From NCBI GenBank assembly GCA_019918135.1, contig WBZZ01006959.1, forward strand, positions 72,623 to 136,622: a stretch of 64,000 nt of DNA, read 5' to 3'. This DNA is from Paulinella micropora. Its lineage: Eukaryota > Cercozoa > Imbricatea > Euglyphida > Paulinellidae. A model generated the notes under the pieces. It was not told where the DNA came from. It saw only the letters and a program-made list of their open reading frames with translations, and did no database searches. The position numbers were made by a program, and so were the translations under genes. The number at the start of each line of letters is the position of its first letter. Within the stretch, counting starts at the first letter, position 1. Below, piece after piece: positions 11,878-22,900 of the stretch.

Positions 11878-12407
11878 GGACACCGTGATAGCCCAGTGGT
11901 CAAGTTCTACCATCTGGGCCCTGTCGCCAGTTCGATTCCCGTCGGTGCCACCAGTATTTTCATTGAACATACCGGTCTATTTCTGGACCAGTATTTTCAT
12001 TGAACATACCGGCCCGTCTGGAAGTGTTGGAACTGCCCCTTGCGGGGGTGTCATTAGAGCTTATCGTCAATTCTTCGTACTCCCCTCACGGGTGAGACGA
12101 TGGAGGCGCATGTGCAGAAATGCATCAGCCATTGACAGAGAAGCACTATTATTATTATTATTATTATTATTATTATGGACACCGTGATAGCCCAGTGGTC
12201 AAGTTCTACCATCTGGGCCCTGTCGCCAGTTCGATTCCCGTCGGTGCCACCAGTATTTTCATTGAACATACCGGTCCGTCTGGAAGTGTTGGAACTGCCC
12301 ATGCGGGGGTGTCATTAGAGCCTATCGTCAATTCTTCGTACTCCCCTCACGGGTGAGACGATGGAGGCGCATGTGCAGATTTGCATCAGCCATTGACAGA
12401 GAAGCAC

Positions 12408-12446
<39 letters not shown>

Positions 12447-12447
<1 letters not shown>

Positions 12448-12630
12448 TAGGGAGTACATAGGCCATCGGTCCTTTCCATGGGCTGATTGGTATAAAGCTC
12501 CTAGAGTAATGTTCTATGCCGTCACTTCCTTTATTCCACCGATTGGTGTGGAGACTTTCCTTATGGAATTGAGGACTGGATGCACATGGCCTTTTGGCTC
12601 AGCAATTGGCAGGAGATACACGAGATACAC
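12447..12630 (+). repeat. Dispersed repeat B, forward copy
   Basis: About 180 bases from GGGAGTACATAGGCCAT to GCTCAGCAATTGGCAG, sitting between SINE copies 6 and 7. The same sequence occurs inverted at 14148-14323. Both copies abut trinucleotide microsatellites. Confidence 0.85.
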
Positions 12631-12632
<2 letters not shown>

Positions 12633-12680
<48 letters not shown>

Positions 12681-12835
12681 TTATCTTCTTCTTCTTCTTC
12701 TTCTTCTCCTTCTTCTCCTTCTTCTTCTCTTCTTCTTCTTCTTCTTCTTCTTCTTTTCTTCTTCTTCTTATTATTATAATTATATTATTATTATATTACT
12801 ATTATTATTATTATTATTATTATTATTATCATTTT
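12633..12835. repeat. (ATT)n and (CTT)n compound microsatellite
   Basis: The tract runs from ATT units into CTT/TTC units and back to ATT before SINE copy 7. Confidence 0.95.
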
Positions 12836-13101
12836 GGACACCGTGATAGCCCAGTGGTCAAGTTCTACCATCTGGGCCCTGTCGCCAGTTCGATTCCCGT
12901 CGGTGCCACCAGTATTTTCATTGAACATACCGGTCCGTCTGGACCAGTATTTTCATTGAACATACCGGTCCGTCTGGAAGTGTTGGAACTGCCCTTGCGG
13001 GGGTGTCATTAGAGCTTATCGTCAATTCTTCGTACTCCCCTCACGGGTGAGACGATGGAGGCGCATGTGCAGAAATGCATCAACCATTGACAGAGAAGCA
13101 C

Positions 13102-13179
<78 letters not shown>

Positions 13180-13180
13180 T

Positions 13181-13450
13181 GAAGTAGTACTTCCTTACTG
13201 TAACTACATATCCCACAGCTACTGCATTGACTATGCTAGCTTTACATAATAATGCGGAAAGATTTTCCAGGGCACTGTCCCGAATACTTGTTTAATAAGA
13301 AAATAGTACATGCAGTAGCGGTGTAAGGAAATACTACTTAATAAATTGAATAGTAAACACTAGAAGTGATAAAGTAAATCCCAAGTATAAAAGAAACTAA
13401 TTGCAAATAACAACAATGATTAATATTTTTCTGTTGAAACGTGAATCTTA
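13181..13450. other. AT-rich spacer, nothing recognised
   Basis: Unique-looking AT-rich sequence between the last SINE tail and the ATGT microsatellite. I see no frame, RNA or repeat in it. Confidence 0.6.
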
Positions 13451-13454
13451 ATTA

Positions 13455-13875
13455 TAATGTATGTATGTATGTATGTATCTATGCATATGTGTATGTATGT
13501 ATGTATGTATTTATATATGTATGCATGTATGCATGCATGTATGTATGTATGTATGTATGTATGTATGTAGGTAGGTAGGTATGTACGTATGTACTTATGT
13601 ACGTATGTACGTAAGTGATGTAATGTAAGTATGCGAGGTAATGTATGCCCGTATGCAGGTATGTATGTATGTATGTATGTATGTATGTATGTATATGTAT
13701 ATTTGTATGTATGTATGTATGCATGCATGCATGTGGGTATATATGTACGTATGTATTTATGTACGTATGTATATGTATGTATGTATGTATGTCTGTATGT
13801 CTGTATGCATGTATGCATGTATGTATGGATGCATTGTATGGATGTATGTATGTATGTATGTATGTATATCATACA

Positions 13876-13908
<33 letters not shown>

Positions 13909-14045
13909 CTATGCATGTATGTATCTATGCATTTATGTATGCGAGCATGTTGTATGTATGTTGTATGTATGTTTTAATTATGTATGTAGTATGTATGTAT
14001 GTATGTATGTATGTATGTATGTATGTATATATGTATGTATGCAAA
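13455..14045. repeat. (ATGT)n microsatellite, about 590 bases
   Basis: Tetranucleotide repeat with scattered substitutions (GTAG, ATGC and TATA variants). Long frames of alternating Met/Tyr/Val/Cys across it are repeat artefacts. Confidence 0.95.
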
Positions 14046-14147
14046 ATGCTCCTGTAGTTCCCTAGGTCAGGTATAACACTCATCTTACTATAAAACAAAT
14101 ATAAAGAAAAAACAAAATAATAATGAATTAATAACATGTATGTATAT

Positions 14148-14323
14148 ATCGTCTGCCAATTGCTGAGCCAAAATGCCATGTGCATCCAGTCCTCCATTCC
14201 ATAAGGAAAGTCTCCACACCAATCGGTGGAATAAAGGAAGTGACAGCATAAAACATTACTCTAGGAGCTTTATACGAATCAGCCCATTGAAAAGGACCAA
14301 TGGCCTATGTACTCCCTAATAAT
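14148..14323 (-). repeat. Dispersed repeat B, inverted copy
   Basis: Reverse complement of the segment at 12447-12630, with a few differences by eye. It is followed directly by an AAT/AAG microsatellite, as the forward copy is bordered by ATT. Confidence 0.85.
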
Positions 14324-14547
14324 AAGAATAATAATAAGAACAATAATAATAAGAAGAAGAATAAGAAGAATAATAAGAATAATAAGAATAATAAGAATAA
14401 TAAGAATAATAAGAATAATAAGAATAATAAGAATAATAAGAATAATAAGAATAATAAGAATAATAAGAATAATAAGAATAATAAGAATAATAAGAATAAG
14501 AAGAAGAATAAGAATTATAAGAATTATAAGAATAATGAGAATAGTAC
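14317..14547. repeat. (AATAATAAG)n microsatellite
   Basis: Trinucleotide tract with AAG every third unit over most of its length. The regular nine-base period suggests expansion of a compound unit. Confidence 0.9.
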
Positions 14548-16705
14548 AGTATATTATAGTATAGTATAGTATAGTATAGTATAGTATAGTATAGGATAGT
14601 ATGGTATATAGTATGTAGTATAGTACATAGTATAGTATAGTATAGTATAGTATAGCATAGTATAGCATAGCATAGTATAGTATAGTATAGTATAGTATAG
14701 TATAGTATAGTATAGTATAGTATAGTATAGTATAGTATAGTATAGTATAGTATAGTAGTATAGTATAGTATATATAAAGTATAGTATAGTATAGTATAGT
14801 ATAGTATAGTATATATATATGTATATTATATATATGTATATTAAATATATATATATATATATATATGAATGTATAGTATATATATATAGTATAGTATAGT
14901 ATAGTATAGTATAGTATAGTATAGTATAGTATAGTCATATATAGTATAGTATAGTATAGTATAGTATAATATAGTGTAATATAGTATAGTATAGAATAGT
15001 ATAGAATAGTATTGTAGTATAGTATATTTTTGTATAGTATAGTATAGTATAGTATAGTATAGTATAGTATAGTATAGTATAGTATGATATAGTATAGTAT
15101 AGTATAGTATAGTATAGTATAGTATAGTATAGTATATTATAGTATATTATAGTATAGTATAGTATAGTATAGTAGAGTAGAGTAGAGTAGAGTATAGTAT
15201 AGTATAGTATAGTATAGTATAGTATAGTATAGTATAGAATATATGTATATTATATCATTTATCTACGATAGACAGGTCTATCTCGTATATCATAAAATAA
15301 GCCTTAGAAACACATAAAACACACACAGGAAGACAGAAAACACACCTATGTTTCACAAAAACATACCTTCGTTTTGACAAAAATACGACAAACTAAGCAC
15401 ACTAAGAGAGATTCGGTCAAAATGACGACAATTTCATATTTTTATTTCATAAAAATATATATTAAACTTCGTTTAATATGAAATTGTCGTCATTTTGACC
15501 AAATCTCTCTTAGTGTGCTTAGTTTGTCGTATTTTTGTCAAAACGAAGGTATGTTTTTGTGAAACATAGGTGTGTTTTCTTTCTTCCTGTGTGTGTTTTA
15601 TGTGTTTCTAAGGCTTATTTTATGATATACGAGATAGACCTGTCTACCGTAGATAAATGATCTATATAATATATATACATAGTATAGTATAGTATAGTAT
15701 AGTATAGTATAGTATAGTATCGTATAGTGTAATACAGTATAGTATACAATAGTATAGAATAGTCTAGTATACTATAATATACTATAATATAGTATAATAT
15801 ATAGTATAATATAGTAATAGTATAGTATAGTATAGTATAGTATAGTATAGTATAGTATAGTATAGTATATAGTATAGTATATAGTATAGTATAGTATAGT
15901 ATATAGTATAGTATATAGTATAGTATATAGTATATAGTATAGTATAGTATAGTATAGTATAGTATAGTATAGTATAGTATAGTATAGTATAGTATAGTAT
16001 AGTATAGTAGTATAGTGTAGTATAGTGTAGTATAGTATAGTACAATATAGTATAGTAGTATATGGTATATAGTATAGTATAGTATAGTATAGTATAGTAT
16101 AGTATAGTATAGTATAGTATAGTATAGTATAGTATAGTATAGTATAGTATAGTATAGTATAGTAGTATAGTGTAGTATAGTGTAGTATAGTATAGTACAA
16201 TATAGTATAGTATAGTATAATATAGTATAATATAGTATAGTACAGTATAGTATATTATAGCATAGTATAGTATAGTATAGTATAGTATAGTATAGTATAG
16301 TATAGTATAGTATAGTATAGTATAGTATAGTATAGTATAGTGTAATATAGTAAAGTATAGTGTATCATAATGTAGAAGAATAGTACAGCATAGTATAGTA
16401 TAGTATAGTATAGTATAGTATAGTATAGTATAGTATAGTATAGTATAGTATAGTATAGTATAGTATAGTATAGTCTGAGTAAAATACAGTATAGTATAGT
16501 ATAGTATAGTATAGTAGAGTATAATATAGTATAATATAGTATAGTATAATGTATCATAATGTAGAATAGTACAGCATAGAATAGTATACTATAGTATACT
16601 ATAGTATACTATAGCCTGAGTATAGTACAGTATAGTATAGTATAGTATAGTATAGTATAGAAAAGGGTAGTATAGTATAGTATAGAAAAGGGTAGTATAG
16701 TATAG
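14548..16705. repeat. (TATAG)n pentanucleotide array of about 2.1 kb, split by a palindrome
   Basis: Almost pure TATAG units run from about 14550 to 16700, with occasional TATAT, TATGG and CATAG variants. The array is interrupted at 15242-15680 by unrelated sequence that forms the large palindrome. Several internal blocks (for example near 15770-16050 and 16080-16240) look like higher-order duplications. Ile/Leu/Tyr-rich frames on the minus strand are artefacts. Confidence 0.95.
15254..15661. repeat. 408-base near-perfect palindrome inside the TATAG array
   Basis: The left arm 15254-15440 and right arm 15475-15661 (187 bases each) are reverse complements with three mismatches that I can count, around a 34-base AT-rich loop. 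The arm ends are ATCATTTATCTAC. There is no open frame. It fits a foldback or hairpin element inserted into the microsatellite, or an inverted duplication. The transcript would form a long double-stranded hairpin. Confidence 0.9.
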
Positions 16706-17054
16706 TATAGATAGATAGATAGATAGATAGAGAGATAGAGAGAGAGAGAGATAGATAGAGGAAGGGATGGAGAGAGTGAGAGACAGAGAGAGAGAGACAG
16801 GTATGTATGTACATAATGTGTGTATGGCTGTAATGTGTGTATGTATGTACTTTTTCATGTATGTGAATCCTGGAAATGAAAGTTTCAGCAGTGTTGCTAT
16901 AATAACTTGTAGGGTAGTGTGTTGATGCTATAATGGTTGCTGGAAACATATTTAGGAAGACATATACTTTTTATTTCTTGTGTGGATATGGTGCGTATAT
17001 ATGTATGCATACATGCAGGTAGAAGGTGTGTATGTAAGTGTCTCTTTCTCATTC

Positions 17055-17087
<33 letters not shown>

Positions 17088-17146
17088 CATCTATCTATCT
17101 ATCTATAGCATATCTAACTATCTATCTATCTATCTATCTCAGAGAA

Positions 17147-17178
<32 letters not shown>

Positions 17179-17232
17179 GGAGAGTTAGATAGATAGATAT
17201 ATAGGTAGATAGACAGATAGATAGATAGACAA

Positions 17233-17269
<37 letters not shown>

Positions 17270-17547
17270 GAGATAGAGAGAGGGAGGGATGGAGAGAGAG
17301 AGAGAGAGACAGGTATGTATGTATATACATAATGTATGTATGTCTGTAATGTGTGTATGTATGTAATTTTTTATGTATGTGAATCCTGGAAATAAAAGTT
17401 TCAGCAGTGTTGCTTATAATAACTGATTGCTGGAAACATATGTAGAAAGACATATACTCCTTATTTCTTGTGTGGATATGGTGCATGTATATGTATGCAT
17501 GCATGCATGTAGAAGGTGTGTATGTAAGTGTCTCTTTCTCCTTCTTC

Positions 17548-17601
<54 letters not shown>

Positions 17602-17703
17602 GTCTGTCTATCTATCTCAGAGAGAGAGTATGAGAGAGAGAGAGAGTATGAGAGAGAGAGAGAGAAATGAGTATGAGAGAGAGAGAGAGAGTATGAGAGA
17701 GAG

Positions 17704-17737
<34 letters not shown>

Positions 17738-17825
17738 ATAGATAAATAGATAGATAGAGAGAGAGAGAGAGAGTATGAGAGAGAGAGAGAGAGTATGAGA
17801 GCTAAAAAGCAAGCCAATACACACA
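16705..17825. repeat. (GATA)n/(GA)n arrays with a duplicated 250-base unit
   Basis: GATA, GAGA and CTAT tracts alternate with two copies of a unique unit at about 16795-17060 and 17310-17550. The copies share GTGAATCCTGGAAAT, AGTTTCAGCAGTGTTGCT, TTGCTGGAAACATAT and AGAAGGTGTGTATGTAAGTG. The whole block looks like a segmental duplication with tetranucleotide expansion at its joints. Confidence 0.85.
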
Positions 17826-19880
17826 ATAATAGGTATGTATAGACGCCCGCTCAAAAATCACGATAAAGATTTTATACAGGCGCTTCAGAATAGAATAGAC
17901 AACATTCTACACAAAGCACCAGCAAGCACAATAACAATAGTGGGAGACCTTAATTATAATCTCCTAGACAACATACACAAACCGCACACAGATATGCATG
18001 AGTTCATTATACATAACAATCTATACACGACAATAAACAAAGCAACACGACACGACATACACCACAACTCAAGCACGCTCATTGACATGATACTCACCAA
18101 CATCAACACCGACATTGAATCAAACATAATCAGCCCATGCATATCTGACCATCACCCAATATACGCAATAATACATACACGAACAAACAAACCAGACACA
18201 GACGTGACACCAAGACTTACAAACAACAATTACAACAAACACAGAGAATCTATAATAGCAGACCTAAAAACACAGCTAGAATACATAGCACAAGGCACAG
18301 AAAACACAGACACAAACCAAAAATTTCGAGAGCTACAGTCAACAATAACAAAAGTTATAGAACACTATGAGAGGAAGCCCAAACAAAGCAACAGAAGAAA
18401 AAGCTGGTGTAAACCAAAAATAAAAAGACAAATAAGAAAACGACACGCGCTATACAATAGATGGAAAGATAACCCAACGATAGAAAACAAGCGAGCTTAC
18501 ACAACACACAAATACAAAGTAAACAAAATAATACACAAGGCAAAGCAAGAAGAAATAATGAGAGTACTAGAAGAAAACAAATACAATCCGAAGAAACAAC
18601 ACAGAAAACTCAAAGAACTAGTCCCAAACAACAAACCACCAAGAAAATCACCAGCAGTAGCGTACTACAACAACAAAACATACACAGACCCAACAGACAT
18701 AGCAAATGGATTCAACGATCATTACATAACAATAGGCAAGAAAACAAGCAACAACATACCAAAGATAGAACAGGAAGAAATTGTAGCGGCAGAGACACAC
18801 ACACACCCTAGCTTCAAACTACAAACTATAACACAGGACACAGTACAAAAAACACTCAAAAACATAAACAAAGACAAAGCAGAAGACATATATAAAATAA
18901 AGCCTGCAATAATAAAAGACATGCACACTTACATCGCACCCACGCTCACAGAACTATTTAATAAAGCAATAAAGGAAAATAGTTACCCAGATGCACTAAA
19001 AACAACTAAAGTAATAGAAATATACAAAGCTAGCGACACAAGCATGCCAGTAAACTACAGACCTATTTCATTACTACCAATAATAGCTAAAATCTTCGAC
19101 ACAATAATAAATAAACAAGTCATGGACCATCTAACGAAACATAACATAATATCACATACGCAATACGCCTTCCGCCCGAACTCAAACACGACAATGACAG
19201 TCCAGACTATCCTAAACCAAATACACAAACACAAAGACAGAGAAGAACTCGTGCTAGCGCTTTACGTAGACTTGTCAAAAGCCTACGACACAGTAGAACA
19301 TGCAAAGTTAATTAAGAAACTCAGGACAAACTTCAATTTTTCCGAAGACACTGTTAATTTCTTTGCATTCTACTTTTCAAACCGAGCTCAAGAAGTACAC
19401 ACACAGCACGCAAAATCACACAAACGCACTATAACACATGGCATTCCGCAAGGCAGCACGCTATCTACTACTTTCTTTTTGCTTTTTATAATGACATTAT
19501 AAACATAATAAAACAAGGAACAGTATACACATATGCAGACGACACAACACTTATAATAACAGCAAAATCACCCAACAACCTACAACAAAAAACACAGACA
19601 GAAATAACCAAACTAATCAACTACTTCCACTCCAACAACCTCGTACCAAACCCAACCAAAACAACATACACAATCTTCCACAAAACCAAACAGAACGTAA
19701 CAATAAACATAAACAACTACACACTTGAACAATGTAAACATGCCAAACTACTAGGCATAACACTCCAACACAACCTGCGATACAATCAACACATAAGCAA
19801 CATCATACGCAAACTACAGCCAACAATTTCTTTTTTTGGGTGCTAAGAAAAAATAAAGGATACACGCAACAAAACAAATT
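17826..19880 (+). mobile_element. LINE (non-LTR retrotransposon), 5'-truncated, CR1/L2/Jockey-like
   Basis: One A-rich frame (17835-19502, 555 codons) starts inside the endonuclease domain: YRRP, then IVGDLNYNLL (the GDFN-type motif), then STLIDMILTN and SDHHPIY (the catalytic SDHH end). The reverse transcriptase follows, with PVNYRPISLLP, ALYVDLSKAYDTVEH and GIPQGSTLS. The YADDTTLI box lies in another frame after about 19490: one base appears to be missing in an ATAATGAC where the family has F-I-N-D. A second one-base slip near 19835, in a T run, precedes the C-terminal end. The 5' end joins a GA microsatellite, which is normal LINE truncation. An A-rich tail ends about 20 bases before the next gene's ATG. 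Codon use is very A-rich and unlike the host genes. Not mobile as read. Confidence 0.85.
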
Positions 19881-19900
19881 TTAAAAAAAAAACCCAAAAA

Positions 19901-22900
19901 ATGAGCGTCGTCCTGGCCTTACTTGGCGTCGTAGTATCCGGGCAGACCTGCGGGTTGTCCTTTGCGCAAAGCGTTAACTGGAGGGCCAGGATCCTAACCA
20001 ATGGCTCCGGCCTGGGCCAGCTCGAGGGCAGCCCCGCCATCATGCTGAACATTGAAACCCCGAGCGGTTTTACTACGGCGACCTCGCCGGTCTTTGTTTC
20101 GAATGCCTTTTGTGGCAAAGAGACCCTGCCTATCATTGAAAGGGTTTCGGGTGATCCCTGCTGGGATCAGCAGGTCGTGTACCTGCGCTACATCCAGGAG
20201 TGCTCGTTGCTGGTGCACGACGAGGGCAACGGCTATTTGCGGCTGTCGGGTTCGGTCGACGTCAATTGTACGCGCCGGACCAGGTTCTTGATGCTGAACG
20301 TGACCCAGACGTTCCGGCTGCCGCTGAGCTTTACGGTGCGCTTCCCGGCTTCGCTGCGCCTAGAATCCCAGGCCACCACACGCCTCATCAACGACAACGA
20401 CTGCTACCAGGTGTCGCATTGCTATGGTTTTGAGTGTGTACTCGCGTCACAACAATTGGGCAGGCGCAGGCTAGCCAACGCCAGCAAGGGTGTAAATTTC
20501 TGCAACTGCAGCACTGTGGATCCCAACGGGGTGCCGGGCGTGTGCACGGGCGTAGTGCACGCGGACGCCAATTGCGGGCAGGACACCAGCGCGCCCATCA
20601 GTCGCGACTGCCCTACCGGAGCCTTGACCGTCGACCTAAACAGCGACGCCGCGTTCCTGTCGCTGAGCACGCTGGGCGGGGCGTACGGCCCGCCGGGGTA
20701 TCGAGTACCCTCGTGGTGTGACTGCACGTCACCGCTATCGCCCAACCTGTACCGCGTGGCCGAGGTGTACCGCACCATCACGCCACCGGGGGGCTCGACC
20801 GCGACCGTCGACCTGGGTTCGCCGAACCATAGCCAGTTCGTGTACGCTTACGGCATGGCCATCTATGTGCTGGGCACCAAGGGTGTGTGGTCGGTAGCTT
20901 ACTCGATTGCTGACATGGCTGGCAACGTTCAACAGTGTAACTTCACCGTGAACGTCATAGACACCTCCCCGCCCAACCTCGACCGCTACGGCCTGTGCGC
21001 CGGCGGGCGCGTGCTGCGCCTGCGCGGCCAGGACTCGCTGCCGTACCTGGACCCGCTAAACTGCGCCGACGCAGTCGCGGGGGGCAACCTGAGCCAGACG
21101 ATTCTGGACGCGTGGCACGCGGCGGGCTTTGCCAGCAATAGCCTCAGGCGGTTAGAGCTGTTTTCGCGAGACTTGTGTGACCACAGCTACGACAACATCG
21201 ACGACAACAACACGCACTGTAATGTGTACTCGTTCCAGTCGCGGTTCGGCCCGCTGCTGCTCAACTACACCATTGCATTTAGCACCGGCAGCGTCATTAG
21301 GCGCTACCTGCCGGACGGCGCGTACGCGGTCAACGCCGACGTGTATGACGAGGCGGGAAACCTGGCGTGGTGCAACTTCACGCTCGTCATCGACAACACG
21401 CCGCCTGCCCTGGACTGTGCATCCGCGGCCGCGCGCGTGTCGCGCGGCGACGAAATCGCGGTGGACGTGATGGCGCGCCACGGCGTGCCGCGCCAAGCCG
21501 CTTATCCTGCACTGCTTTCCAGTCCTACCACGTGCTGCTACCTACGCAAGCAAATGAAGTTCAGGCCTGCGGCCTGAGCGCACCGCTCGACGCCGCGAAG
21601 CTGAGGTTCAATGCCTGGGGGGCGCGACACCAGTTTTTGCGCGCCGTGAAACGCACACAGCCCGGGCGCACGGCGTGCCCGGCCTATGATTTTCAAATAT
21701 TAGCTGGCAACTCAGTTAGCAACGCGTTTGGTACTTGTGTCACCGTGCCGCTGCTGGGCGGCGCCTGCTACCAGTTCGTGCCCAAAACGGATTCGGATTC
21801 TAGCTGGGGCACAGTGTATGCAAACTTTTCGGGCCCGCCGGGCTGCAACAACGCAAGCGGCGACGCGGGCTGTCCCGACGACCTAACCGCGTTCTCGACC
21901 GGCTGTTATCCAACCGTGGACGGAGACGCGACTTTCTGTGCTTACCCCGGCGGTGAGTCTCGGTGGACGTACTACATCGACCAGTGGGGCTGCGACCTGG
22001 ACTACTCGCTGGACTATGCCGAGCTGCTTTATACGAACGGCACGGCCGTGTGCGGCGAGCTACTGTCGTCAGCCGGCTGCGACCTGGACTACTCGCTGGA
22101 CTATGCCGAGCTGCTGTATACGAACGGCACGGCCGTGTGCGGCGAGCTACTGTCGTCAGCCGGCCTGCGCCTGCCCGACCTGTTCACGGCGCCGCCCGAG
22201 ATCGAGGGCGGCGCGGTCGCGCTGGCCCGCGGCTGGTCGCTGCGAGTCAACTACGCGGCGTGCGACGACGTGGGCAACGTGGCGGTGTGCCTCGTGGATT
22301 ACGAGGTGCGCGACACCGAGCCGCCGCGGGCCGTGGGCGACATGGCTTCGGACCCACCCCTCGAGTTAGTTCTGCTGCCTGATATTTGGACCGGGGGCGA
22401 GCTGCTTGCAACCAATCGGCAGGCCGTGCTGCGGCGCTCGATGGCGCTGAATCCCATGGACTTGTGGTTTTGGGTCGACAACGCGGCGTACGATTACGAG
22501 TTCTTGCCGTACGGCGCGGTCTGGACGGCGCAGCACCTTGGTCTCTACTGCGGGATGGGCGCCGCCGGGACTCTTGTCAGCAACTACACGGGCGCGTTGC
22601 CGACCGCGCGCCCGCCCACAGTTGAATACCTCACGTTCCCGGCCGCGCAGACCCCCGCGCCCGTGCCCCCCAACACCGCGTACAACGGGCAGATCCCGGA
22701 CCCGGGCCCGGGCTCGACTGCTTGGCTGCAACGGCGCCGGCTGGCGCAGCACCCAGAGGAGGACAACTCGGGCGGCATTGACTACGCGGACGGCCGCCGC
22801 CGGCCGCAGCAGATCGGCGTTGGGCCCGGCCCGGTGGCGTGGCAGGCTCTGGCGCCAACTACAGGTGCCTGGCGCAGTGGGAGTGGCTGTTCGCCAACAC

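Noticed and set aside
14279-16557. Long Ile/Leu/Tyr-rich frames on the minus strand across the TATAG array
   Set aside because: A pentanucleotide repeat without internal stops gives open frames by itself; no start context, no homology, several frames equally open.
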